From Legionella lytica (GTDB lineage Bacteria; Pseudomonadota; Gammaproteobacteria; Legionellales; Legionellaceae), in assembly GCF_023921225.1 (NCBI RefSeq), contig NZ_CP071527.1, positions 1,702,501 to 1,766,500 on the forward strand: a stretch of 64,000 nucleotides of DNA, given 5' to 3'. Under the pieces are notes generated by a model. It saw only the letters and a list, made by a program, of their open reading frames with translations, had not been told where the DNA came from and made no database searches. The translations under genes and the position numbers were made by a program. Positions 54,949 to 63,541 of the stretch are shown piece by piece (position 1 is the first letter of the stretch; every line of letters begins with the position of its first letter).

Positions 54949-55046
54949 TCTGTAGCCTGAACACACATTCAGCGTGTACGCTCTGAACCAACCCATATTA
55001 GCTTGCAATAAAGTATTTTTATTTTATTTATAAGGTAGAGCACTCT

Positions 55047-56120
55047 ATGTTTCCAGCAGTTTCTGATAGTAAGTTAGATTCTAAATTCCAAGAAGAGTTA
55101 ACACCAGAGGTTTTATTAATCGCTGATAAATGTGTGCAACTAATACAAGATACCAATACGAGCCAACCTGATAATCCATTCGATTGGTTTATAAAAAATA
55201 TGGGATTTACCTCTAAGCATAGACAACCACACAAGGATTCTTCTATTTGTTTCTATTTCCGTATTGTCCGGAATCTGAAAGTGGCCGGAGAAATTACATT
55301 TGGATTTCAATTTGCCAATTGGTTTCTATCATTCACCCCAGCTGGGAAAGTTGTTTGCGAAACATCTAGAAATATAAGTAATGATTTAATTTATCACGAA
55401 CGTGTGGCGCTTTTTTCTGACGATAAAACTATTCTTGAGGTTCTGAAAAAGCTACTTAGCTATAGATGGGCGTGTGATCACACCAGATATTTTGATGAAA
55501 AAAAATTTAATGGCGCTCATTTTGTTAGTTATGGTTTGCAATACTTGGGTTTATACGATGCGTTGACTTTTATTTCTAAAAAATATTTGGAAACTTATAT
55601 GGAGTCTCAATGTTTTCCTTGCATGCTACGTGTGTCTAAAGAGTTCCAAGAGCTAGACGAGTTCGATGATATATGCAAAAACAATCAGGTGCAAAAAGAA
55701 ATATTGCCCAAAGGTCAGTTTTTATTAACAGCAGAAAGTTGGGCAAAGTTTGATAAATTATATTGTGAGCTCGTAGAAAAGTGGCCTGCGCTTACAATAC
55801 ATTCATCAGACGATGTAAGAGGCTCAATGGAGATCGTTAGGCTTATGATAACCCAGGCGGGAAATTCATTCGCAATGCCTCAGTCAACGTGGCCGAATGA
55901 CTGCCCACTTTTATGTAGGTTTAATTGGGCAGGCTATAATAACTTAAAGGAAAATCTAAAAGAGTGGTTTTCAGCGGATAAACCCTTAATCAATGAATCT
56001 ATTGATACAGAAGATAAACCTATATATATAAAACAAAATAGTTTTTTTGAGCAAGCTCCGAATTTATCCAACGAAGTTTTACCTGTGCCGGAGCTATTTA
56101 ATAATTTTAACAAGCTCTAG
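55047..56120 (+). CDS. protein of unknown function (357 residues)
   Basis: A soluble-looking protein with no signal peptide or transmembrane helix. It has many aromatic and cysteine residues (for example SQCFPCMLRVSK, WPNDCPLLCRFNWAGY) and ends in a polar tail. I recognise no motif and no family. It lies just downstream of the J-domain-like pair, on the same strand and with similar A/T-rich upstream DNA (ATTTTATTTATAAGG), and precedes a small secreted protein. An effector role would be a guess from context. Confidence 0.55.
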   Translation: MFPAVSDSKLDSKFQEELTPEVLLIADKCVQLIQDTNTSQPDNPFDWFIKNMGFTSKHRQPHKDSSICFYFRIVRNLKVAGEITFGFQFANWFLSFTPAGKVVCETSRNISNDLIYHERVALFSDDKTILEVLKKLLSYRWACDHTRYFDEKKFNGAHFVSYGLQYLGLYDALTFISKKYLETYMESQCFPCMLRVSKEFQELDEFDDICKNNQVQKEILPKGQFLLTAESWAKFDKLYCELVEKWPALTIHSSDDVRGSMEIVRLMITQAGNSFAMPQSTWPNDCPLLCRFNWAGYNNLKENLKEWFSADKPLINESIDTEDKPIYIKQNSFFEQAPNLSNEVLPVPELFNNFNKL

Positions 56121-56296
56121 TTGTTAAGAGCGCCTATATTCATACGTACTAATATTTTAAAAATACGATTAGAGTAATCAATGATAACCCTCATTTCATT
56201 TTAAGTAGCGGTACACCAAATTTAATTAACTGTGCTATATTTTATTGGCAACTGTACAAAAAATAATAGATATCTTTCATTAAAAGGAATTAAATT

Positions 56297-56566
56297 ATGA
56301 ACAAGATTCTTGCTAAAGCAGGTATGTTTACTTTATTAGTTAGTGTTTCTGTTTATGGTTGGGCTAATGCCTGTATGCCTATTGCAAAAGCATGCATGCA
56401 AAATGGCTATCATAAAGGCGGTGAAAAGGAACATAAAGGCTTAGTAAAAGACTGTGTTATGCCAGTTGTAATGGGCTCTAAAACCTTACCAAATACTAAT
56501 TTTAGCCAAAACGAACTGCAAGGTTGCAAGGAAAAAATTGCTCAAAAAGTAAAAGGTAGAATGTAA
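56297..56566 (+). CDS. small secreted cysteine-containing protein
   Basis: An 89-residue protein with a signal peptide (AGMFTLLVSVSVYGWANA, cleavage probably after ANA near residue 25). The mature part has four cysteines (ACMPIAKACMQNG, KDCVMPVVMG, LQGCKEKI) suggesting two disulfide bonds in the periplasm or outside. AAAAGGA precedes the ATG. I do not recognise the family. Confidence 0.65.
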   Translation: MNKILAKAGMFTLLVSVSVYGWANACMPIAKACMQNGYHKGGEKEHKGLVKDCVMPVVMGSKTLPNTNFSQNELQGCKEKIAQKVKGRM

Positions 56567-56580
56567 GATAAATGTATATC

Positions 56581-56654
56581 GTAGGCTGGGCTGGTAAGCC
56601 CAGTTGACAGAATTTTTGCTACTTCCCGATGCTGGGCTTAACAGCCCAGCCTAC
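56581..56654. repeat. REPIN-like GTAGGCTGGGCT...AGCCCAGCCTAC pair
   Basis: Left arm GTAGGCTGGGCTGGTAAGCC, right arm GCTTAACAGCCCAGCCTAC. It matches the element at 29394-29466 closely. It lies between convergent genes and may end transcription of pdhC. Confidence 0.8.
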
Positions 56655-56666
56655 AAACGATTTTTG

Positions 56667-57782
56667 CTACGCTTGTTTCAATGACTCAATTACCGCACCC
56701 AAGAAGCGAGTTGCCTCACCTCCAGTTGCCGCTCTGTGATCAAAACTAAGTGATAAAGGCAGCATGTTATGAACTTCAACAGCTCCATTCTCATTTGCAA
56801 CAACAGCCTTGTAGAGTCGTCCTACTGCTAAGATAGCTACCATCGGGGGGACAATGATTGGACTAGCAAAGCGGCCTGCAAATTTTCCAAAATTAGATAG
56901 AGTAATGGTTGCGCCTTTTAATTTGTCGGCAGAAATCTCTCGATTTGCCACAGAGGTTTTAAACTCATTAATCGTTTGACGTAATTCAGCATCAGAACGT
57001 TTTGCTGCGTCATGAATAACTGGTACAAATAAGCCTTCATCATTATCCATGGCGAGTCCAAGATGTACTTCGTTAAAGCATTGGCGGGCTCCATGCTTCG
57101 TATCAAACCAGGCATTCATTGCGGGCTCTTTTTCTGCAGCATGAATTAATGCACGAATTAAACGCACAGTAATGTCTGTTCCTGGTTTCCAGTTATGGAT
57201 ATCTGCTTCATCAAAGATACTCACTGGAACTACTTCTGCATGTGATTGCACCATGCTGTTTAACATGGCTCGTCGTACACCACGGAGAGGCTCATATCCT
57301 ACCGGAACCTGGGAGTTTTTATCCGCTTGAGCCTGCACGTCTTCACGTGTAATCATGCCAAAATCACCAGTACCTTTTAGGGAAGCTAAATCTATCCCTA
57401 ATTTTTTAGCAAGCATTTTTACTGCTGGTGTTGTCTTAATTCGGGCTTTGTCAGAATGCTGAATACCGATAACAAAATTATCTTCACTGATTTCGCTACT
57501 TTCTTCTAGGTTTCCAACTACAGTTCCTTTGTCAGCTGTTTTTGCAGTGCTTGATTCAAATGCTACTAATGGTTCACCTGTTTTAATTACATCGCCTGGT
57601 TTACCAAATAATTTACCAATAACACCACTTTGAGGGCAGGGAACATCAACAACAGCTTTCGCTGTTTCCATAGAAACCAGGGGCTGATCTGTTACAACTG
57701 TATCACCTTCTTTGACAAACCATTCATGAATTTCTGCATCAGGTAAACCTTCGCCTAAATCAGGTAGATTAAAAATATTCAT
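56667..57782 (-). CDS. pdhC: 2-oxoacid dehydrogenase E2, dihydrolipoamide acyltransferase
   Basis: Core acyltransferase of a 2-oxoacid dehydrogenase complex. A single lipoyl domain (residues 1-75) has the lipoylated Lys in SMETAKAVVDV. A peripheral subunit-binding domain follows (TTPAVKMLAKKLGIDLASL, near 115-150), then a catalytic domain ending LSFDHRAATGGEATRF. The usual HxxxDG motif reads HRAATG, with Thr in place of Asp. The 371-residue length is short because there is one lipoyl domain. The E1 genes are upstream on the same strand; no E3 gene is in the window. Confidence 0.88.
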   Translation of the reverse strand: MNIFNLPDLGEGLPDAEIHEWFVKEGDTVVTDQPLVSMETAKAVVDVPCPQSGVIGKLFGKPGDVIKTGEPLVAFESSTAKTADKGTVVGNLEESSEISEDNFVIGIQHSDKARIKTTPAVKMLAKKLGIDLASLKGTGDFGMITREDVQAQADKNSQVPVGYEPLRGVRRAMLNSMVQSHAEVVPVSIFDEADIHNWKPGTDITVRLIRALIHAAEKEPAMNAWFDTKHGARQCFNEVHLGLAMDNDEGLFVPVIHDAAKRSDAELRQTINEFKTSVANREISADKLKGATITLSNFGKFAGRFASPIIVPPMVAILAVGRLYKAVVANENGAVEVHNMLPLSLSFDHRAATGGEATRFLGAVIESLKQA

Positions 57783-57784
57783 TA

Positions 57785-58759
57785 TTACTCCATTATGCTC
57801 ATAACACTGTTTTTAATACGTGCAACACTTGGGATGTATTGTTTTTCTAATTGAAAATAGGGCATAACTGTATCATAACCAGTGACGCGTTGAACCGGTG
57901 CCATAAGGTCTGCCATTAAATTTTCCATAATCAGCGCGGAAATTTCTGCGCCAACACCGCAGGTTTTTGCCCCTTCATGAACAATAACGCAACGTCCTGT
58001 TTTTTCCACAGAAGCAAGAATAGTGTCGATATCTAGTGGCTTTATGGTTGCAACATCAATGAGCTCACATGAAATACCTTCTTCTTCAAGTTGCTTCACT
58101 GCTTGCTGGGTTTCATGCAAACTAGCGCCCCAGGTAACTAGCGTGATGTCATCGCCTTGTTTTAAGGTAAAACATTTGCCAATTGGTAATGCTTCTCCAT
58201 TATCTTCAACTGGCTGTTTAACTAAACGATAGATTCGTTTAGGCTCTAGGAATATAACGGGGTCAGGATTTCGCATCGCTGCAAGCAATAAGCCATAAGC
58301 TCTTTTCGGTGACGAAGGAATTACTACTTGCAAGCCTGGAATATGTGCAAATAATGCTTCTGTGCTTTCTGAATGATGCTCTGGCGCTCTAATTCCACCA
58401 CCAAACGGGGCACGAAATACCAAGGGACAACTCAATCGTCCACGAGTACGGTTGCGCATGCGCGCAGCATGAGAAATAATCTGATTCATTGCAGGGTAAA
58501 TAAATCCCATAAATTGGAACTCAGCTACAGGCTTTAAACCTTGTAGAGACATACCAATCGCTAATCCTGCAATCATGGATTCAGCAAGCGGTGAGTCAAA
58601 CACTCGTTTTTCTCCAAATCGTTCTTGCAAGCCTGCTGTTGCACGAAAAACGCCCCCATTCTTACCAACGTCCTCTCCAAAAACAACAACATTATCATCA
58701 TGAGCTAACTCATAAGCTAGGGCCTGAGTAACAGCTTCAATTAAGGTAATATCAGGCAT
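57785..58759 (-). CDS. pdhB: 2-oxoacid dehydrogenase E1 component, beta subunit
   Basis: The beta subunit of the thiamine-diphosphate E1 of a pyruvate or branched-chain 2-oxoacid dehydrogenase. It starts MPDITLIEAVTQALAYELA and has VVFGEDVGKNGGVFRATAGL with the cofactor-contact Glu, FDSPLAESMIAGLAIGMS and CPLVFRAPFGGGIRAPEHHS. The 324-residue length is typical. I start at ATG 58759, with GGAGG 9 nt upstream; it overlaps the E1 alpha stop by 8 nt, so translation is coupled. Confidence 0.92.
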   Translation of the reverse strand: MPDITLIEAVTQALAYELAHDDNVVVFGEDVGKNGGVFRATAGLQERFGEKRVFDSPLAESMIAGLAIGMSLQGLKPVAEFQFMGFIYPAMNQIISHAARMRNRTRGRLSCPLVFRAPFGGGIRAPEHHSESTEALFAHIPGLQVVIPSSPKRAYGLLLAAMRNPDPVIFLEPKRIYRLVKQPVEDNGEALPIGKCFTLKQGDDITLVTWGASLHETQQAVKQLEEEGISCELIDVATIKPLDIDTILASVEKTGRCVIVHEGAKTCGVGAEISALIMENLMADLMAPVQRVTGYDTVMPYFQLEKQYIPSVARIKNSVMSIME

Positions 58760-59825
58760 TAGATGCTTCCTCCATAGCGATTGCACGTTGTTCCACTAAA
58801 TATTCAGGTAGTTCCGCAAAATGATAATCGAATATACTGCTGATTGGTTGTGGTGTTCTACTCAGGTACTCATCCACTGCTTTTTCAACTTCAGCAGCAC
58901 AGTGCATCACTAATTGTTCTTCTTCCCCAGCACTCCATAGGTTGTTCTGTACTAAATATTCTTTGAAGCGAGCAATCGGCTCTTTGGGTTTTGCTTGTTC
59001 AACTTCAGCAGAAGGTTGATAGCGAGTCGCATCATCAGCTGTGGTGTGATCGGATAAACGATAAGACATGGCTTCAATCAGAGTAGGGCCTTCACCGCGA
59101 CGGGCTTTTTCAATAGCATCACCAATTACTTGCCGGGTTGCTAAAATGTCATTACCATCTATTTGCACGCCAGAAAATCCGGCGGCTATGGCTTTTTGAG
59201 CAATAGTTTCTGTTCCAGTTTGTTTGTCTCTGGGAACAGAAATAGCCCATTGATTATTATTTACTACAAAAACTACGGGTAACTTCCAAGTGCCTGCTAC
59301 GTTAATGGCTTCATAGAAATCACCTTCTGAAGTTCCACCTTCACCAATACATACTACCGCTACTCTTGGCTCATTCCGGTATTGGAATGCAAAGGCAAGC
59401 CCTGTTGCATGCAAGCATTGAGAAGCAATAGGTACACAGATGGGTAAATCTTGAGATTTGCAGGCAAAATCACTGCCACGCTCATCACCACCCCAATAGG
59501 TTAGAATTTCAGACATTTTTACGCCGCGCTGAATTTGCGCTGCATAATCGCGATAATATGGGACAAACACATCCTCAGGCTTCATCGCATGACCTATTGC
59601 GGTAGAAATCGCTTCTTGGCCATTGATTGGGGCGTAGGTCCCCATTTTACCTGTCCTTTGTAATGCAATTGCTTTCTTATCAAACGTTCGAGTAAGCACC
59701 ATAACTCGATAGAGTTCTTTAAGTGCTTCAGGGTTACTGGCAAAAGCAGGGGCTTGTCCTGCTAATTTGCCTTGTTCATCTAGAAATTGAGTATATGTAA
59801 TATCAAATTGAGCAATCGTTGCCAT
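58752..59825 (-). CDS. pdhA: 2-oxoacid dehydrogenase E1 component, alpha subunit
   Basis: The alpha subunit that binds thiamine diphosphate. The ThDP motif is GEGGTSEGDFYEAINVAGTW followed by KLPVVFVVNNNQWAI (GDG-like...NN), and EAMSYRLSDHTTADD is the family's phosphorylation-loop region. The 357-residue length fits. I start at ATG 59825 because AAGGAG lies 7 nt upstream; an upstream in-frame start at 59867 would add 14 residues. First gene of the E1a-E1b-E2 operon, divergent from pabB. Whether pyruvate or branched-chain acids are used is not decided by sequence. Confidence 0.92.
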   Translation of the reverse strand: MATIAQFDITYTQFLDEQGKLAGQAPAFASNPEALKELYRVMVLTRTFDKKAIALQRTGKMGTYAPINGQEAISTAIGHAMKPEDVFVPYYRDYAAQIQRGVKMSEILTYWGGDERGSDFACKSQDLPICVPIASQCLHATGLAFAFQYRNEPRVAVVCIGEGGTSEGDFYEAINVAGTWKLPVVFVVNNNQWAISVPRDKQTGTETIAQKAIAAGFSGVQIDGNDILATRQVIGDAIEKARRGEGPTLIEAMSYRLSDHTTADDATRYQPSAEVEQAKPKEPIARFKEYLVQNNLWSAGEEEQLVMHCAAEVEKAVDEYLSRTPQPISSIFDYHFAELPEYLVEQRAIAMEEASNA

Positions 59826-59903
59826 ACATGGCTCCTTGTCAACAAAGCGTTTGCATAGCATACTCACAAATTAATTTAAAAACCAGTTAATTATTTGTAT
59901 CAA

Positions 59904-61241
59904 ATGATGAGAAATATTATAAAGCAATCAGTGCTCTTGACGCTCGATTATTTCCCCTTAATGCAAGAGTATTATCAAAAATTGCGCCATTTACCTGGAT
60001 TTGTGCTTTTGGAAAGTACGGACCGTTCTCAAGCGCGTTATGATCTAGTCAGTGCCTATCCATATGAGCGGATTAGGATCGATCATCAAACACAAAATGT
60101 ATCTGAAGTATTATCCTCATTACGAGAGGTTTTAACGGTACAAGCTTCTGTAGCTGATCTTCCGTTTCAAGGTGGGGCAATAGGTTATATTTCTTATGAC
60201 TTGGGTGCTCAATTGGTTGGAATCGAATCTTCTGCACAACCCAGTTTGGAGACAATGCCCTTATTGGATTTAGGATTGTACGATTGGGCCATTATTGTTG
60301 ACCATCAGTTTAAAAAGGTAACGTTATTTGCTGCGAATACGCAGCCTTCAACCGCGGCCATTCTTGATGAAATTCTTAGTTTATGGAATGGCAGGCAGGA
60401 TGAGCCGAGTAAGGCGGTACTAACTAGTGATTTTATGCCCTTAATTTCTCAAAACGAATACCAAGATGCATTCGACTCTATTTATAATTCTTTAATAAAG
60501 GGTCGATGTTACCAAACCAATTTGACTCAACCATTTCATGCTAAATATGAAGGAGACAGCTGGGCCTTTTATCAGAAAATTAGTCGTAAAAATCCAGTTC
60601 CATTTTCTGCCTTTTTACGAACCCAGGATGCTGATATTTTAAGTTTTTCGCCTGAGCGTTTTCTTCTTTACGATGAAGGTGAGCTACGTACATCTCCAAT
60701 TAAAGGAACCATAGGGCGCTCCGCAGATCCAATCGAAGATCAGCGTTTAATAAATGAGTTGCTAGCAAGTGAGAAAAATAAAGCTGAAAATGTCATGATT
60801 GTTGATTTATTACGTAATGACTTGGGTAAAATAGCTAAGCCTGGCTCGGTACGTGTAACCTCGTTATGTGCTATTGAAAGTTATAATTCAGTACATCACT
60901 TAGTAAGTACTATTGAAGCCCAGTGCATAGACTCCATTCATCCGTTAGATGCTTTTTTATCGTGTTTTCCTGGTGGTTCAATTACAGGAGCACCTAAAAT
61001 TGAATCGATGCAGATTATTAACCAAGAAGAATCTTATGGCCGAGGGGTTTATTGTGGGTCTATTGGTTATTTTTCCCGTCATGGGTATTTTGATACGAAC
61101 ATTGCGATAAGAACCGTGACAGCGAAAAATAATTTATTACACCTCGCGGCAGGTGGTGGAATAGTTATTGACTCCAACTGTGAAGACGAATATCGTGAAT
61201 GCTTCATCAAAATTGCGGCGATAATTAATGGACTTAAGTGA
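59904..61241 (+). CDS. pabB: aminodeoxychorismate synthase component I PabB
   Basis: Makes 4-amino-4-deoxychorismate from chorismate for p-aminobenzoate and folate. The chorismate-binding domain has GRCYQTNLTQPF, SPERFLLYDEGELRTSPIKG (Lys in PIKGT, the PabB hallmark as opposed to Ala in TrpE) and GGSITGAPKIESMQII near residue 355. The length is about 445 residues. The start is ATG 59904 or 59907; neither has a clear SD. It overlaps the Nudix gene by 14 nt, matching the pabB-nudL order of E. coli. Confidence 0.92.
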   Translation: MMRNIIKQSVLLTLDYFPLMQEYYQKLRHLPGFVLLESTDRSQARYDLVSAYPYERIRIDHQTQNVSEVLSSLREVLTVQASVADLPFQGGAIGYISYDLGAQLVGIESSAQPSLETMPLLDLGLYDWAIIVDHQFKKVTLFAANTQPSTAAILDEILSLWNGRQDEPSKAVLTSDFMPLISQNEYQDAFDSIYNSLIKGRCYQTNLTQPFHAKYEGDSWAFYQKISRKNPVPFSAFLRTQDADILSFSPERFLLYDEGELRTSPIKGTIGRSADPIEDQRLINELLASEKNKAENVMIVDLLRNDLGKIAKPGSVRVTSLCAIESYNSVHHLVSTIEAQCIDSIHPLDAFLSCFPGGSITGAPKIESMQIINQEESYGRGVYCGSIGYFSRHGYFDTNIAIRTVTAKNNLLHLAAGGGIVIDSNCEDEYRECFIKIAAIINGLK

Positions 61242-61734
61242 ATTCAAGGATCGTTCTCCAGCTAATGCAGCGGTTATGGTTTTGTATGAACGAGCTTCAG
61301 ACTCACTCATTTTAACAAAACGCCGAGAAAATCTTCGTGCTCATCCGGGGGAAGTCTGTTTTCCTGGTGGCGCTTGGGAAGAGGGAGACCAAGATTTATA
61401 TGCTACTGGGTTAAGGGAGCTCTATGAGGAGTTGGGAATTGCTTGCGAGCGAGTTACTTTAATTAAAGCGTTAGAGCCTCAGCCTACTTTATTAGGTAAA
61501 ATTATCCAGCCTTGGTTTGCCCATATTGAATGCGTTAAGCCTTATCAAATAAACCCTGATGAAGTAGCACGATTGATTATGATTCCTATGCCTTTGGTGC
61601 AATCAGCAAAAAATTATAAGGATATAATAGTTGAACGAGGACATTTTCGGTTTAAAAGCTGTGAGTTTGTTTTTCATGAAGATTGGGTTTGGGGGGCTAC
61701 GGTGAAAATCATGAAGCAGTTGATTGTTGATTGA
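61228..61734 (+). CDS. Nudix hydrolase, CoA pyrophosphatase type
   Basis: A 168-residue Nudix protein. The box reads GGAWEEGDQDLYATGLRELY followed by EELGI, with REUxEExGU intact. The preceding VCFPGGAWE resembles the CoA-diphosphatase subgroup (NudL/YeaB). It follows pabB with a 14-nt overlap, the same neighbourhood as nudL in E. coli, which supports the call. CoA turnover is the likely role. Confidence 0.85.
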   Translation: MDLSEFKDRSPANAAVMVLYERASDSLILTKRRENLRAHPGEVCFPGGAWEEGDQDLYATGLRELYEELGIACERVTLIKALEPQPTLLGKIIQPWFAHIECVKPYQINPDEVARLIMIPMPLVQSAKNYKDIIVERGHFRFKSCEFVFHEDWVWGATVKIMKQLIVD

Positions 61735-61767
61735 TTACTTAGGGTTCTATTTAATTTAAGGAAATGC

Positions 61768-61787
61768 CGGGCCATGGGCCCGACCTA
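61768..61787. repeat. half REPIN, CGGGCCATGGGCCCG plus ACCTA
   Basis: A palindromic CGGGCC-ATG-GGCCCG followed by ACCTACTCGGC. It matches one arm of the 41041-41122 element and lies between convergent Nudix and fadD genes. Confidence 0.55.
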
Positions 61788-61802
61788 CTCGGCATGTTTT
61801 TG

Positions 61803-63458
61803 TTATTTCAATGCACGACGAAGAATTTTACCCACGTTCGTTTTAGGAAGCTCATCAAAGAACTCCACAATTTTAGGAATCTTATACGCAGTTAAATGCT
61901 CACGACAATACGCAATCACCTCTTCTGCTGTTAAGTTAGGGTCCTTTCTTACGATACAGGCTTTAACACGCTCCCCTGATTCTGCATCGGACACGCCAAC
62001 CACACCGACTTCCAGTACTCCTGGGTGCATGCTAATTACTTGTTCTACTTCATTGGGGTACACATTGAATCCAGAAACCAGGAGCATGTCCTTCTTTCTA
62101 TCAACCAGATAGATAAAACCCTCTTCATCCATCCTGCCGATATCTCCAGTTTTTAAATAGCCTGAGCGGGTAAATACTAATGCTGTTTCATCCGGACGCT
62201 TCCAATACCCAGGTGTAACTTGAGGGCCTTTAATACAAATTTCACCACTGGAGCCAATAGGTACCTCATTTTCCTCATCATCCAGTATCAAAATATCTGT
62301 TGAAGGAAGAGGTAAGCCAATGCTGCCGTTATAACTAGATAATGTCATTGGATTAATGGTTGCCGCAGGGCTTGTTTCTGTTAGTCCATAAGCTTCCAAT
62401 ATAGGTGACTTGGTTACTTCTCTCCAACGTAGAGCAACACTCTTCTGTAGCGCCATTCCACCAGATAAAGACAGTCTTAACTTACTGAAATCCACTTCTT
62501 TAAATTGGGGATGATTTAATAAACCATTAAACAAAGTATTAACACCAGTAATGGTAGTGAAGCCGCAATTTTTAATTTCCTTAATGAAGTGCTTCATATC
62601 TCGAGGATTGGTAATTAAGATGTTTTTTGCCCCCATTTTCATAAAGGTTAGGCAGTTCGCTGTTAATGAGAAGATGTGATACAAAGGTAATGCGGTGACA
62701 ATGACTTCTTTTTCCTCCTGTAATGCTGGAGATATCCATGCATAAGCTTGCAACAAATTGGCAACCAAATTTCCATGAGTTAAAATCGCACCTTTGGCTA
62801 CCCCGGTTGTACCACCAGTATATTGTAAAAAAGCGATATCACTGTGGTTCAACTCGACCTTGTGTAAGGTTGATTGTTTTCCTTCAAGCAACGCATAGTT
62901 AAACGCAACAGCATGCGGAATAGAGTAAGCAGGAACCATTTTTTTGACGTATTTTACAACAGCATTAACAATAAAGCGTTTTACAGGAGGGAATAAATCA
63001 CCGATTTGTGTCACGATAACGTGTTTTATCGTTGGGGTCGAAGGTAATGCGTTTTGAACTGTTTTGGCAAAATTAGCAAGTACAACAATTGCTTCAGCTC
63101 CTGCATCATTCATTTGATGAATAACTTCATCAGTCGTATATAAAGGATTTGTATTAACTACAACATAGCCCGCAAGCAAAATACCAAATAGTGCAACGGG
63201 GTATTGCAATAGGTTGGGCATCATAATACCGATGCGTGCACCTTTTTCCAACTTAAGCTGTTGGAGGTAGGCTGCAAAACTGTGGCTTAGTTCTTCTAAT
63301 TCAGCAAAAGTAATTTCACATCCTAAATTGGAGTAAGCTACTTTCGTTGCATGATTAGCGCATGATTCTTTGAACAAAGCGACAAGGGAAGAGTATTGAC
63401 TAGGGTCAATTTCATGTGGAACGCCATTCTGATATTGTTCAAACCACCGTTTATCCAC
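61803..63458 (-). CDS. fadD: long-chain fatty-acid-CoA ligase FadD
   Basis: Activates fatty acids to acyl-CoA with ATP. The AMP-binding motif is LQYTGGTTGVAKGAILTHGN near residue 215. The segments EAYGLTETSPA near 355, GYLKTGDIGRMDEEGFIYLV and RKKDMLLVSGFNVYP follow, and PKTNVGKILRRAL carries the C-terminal Lys. The 551-residue length is typical. The start is GTG 63458 with AAGGA upstream. It is divergent from minC. Confidence 0.95.
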   Translation of the reverse strand: MDKRWFEQYQNGVPHEIDPSQYSSLVALFKESCANHATKVAYSNLGCEITFAELEELSHSFAAYLQQLKLEKGARIGIMMPNLLQYPVALFGILLAGYVVVNTNPLYTTDEVIHQMNDAGAEAIVVLANFAKTVQNALPSTPTIKHVIVTQIGDLFPPVKRFIVNAVVKYVKKMVPAYSIPHAVAFNYALLEGKQSTLHKVELNHSDIAFLQYTGGTTGVAKGAILTHGNLVANLLQAYAWISPALQEEKEVIVTALPLYHIFSLTANCLTFMKMGAKNILITNPRDMKHFIKEIKNCGFTTITGVNTLFNGLLNHPQFKEVDFSKLRLSLSGGMALQKSVALRWREVTKSPILEAYGLTETSPAATINPMTLSSYNGSIGLPLPSTDILILDDEENEVPIGSSGEICIKGPQVTPGYWKRPDETALVFTRSGYLKTGDIGRMDEEGFIYLVDRKKDMLLVSGFNVYPNEVEQVISMHPGVLEVGVVGVSDAESGERVKACIVRKDPNLTAEEVIAYCREHLTAYKIPKIVEFFDELPKTNVGKILRRALK

Positions 63459-63541
63459 CTTAATATCCTTCTGTTATTGTTTTTCACATGATAGTATAAA
63501 TGTTAGTATAAACAAAAAATCTGGTTATGGATATCATACTC

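Noticed and set aside
55047..56120. Possible displaced pal gene after the tol operon
   Set aside because: No signal peptide, lipobox or OmpA-like peptidoglycan-binding motif is present.
61774..62112. 112-residue plus-strand frame
   Set aside because: It is antisense to the end of fadD, whose motifs are unambiguous.
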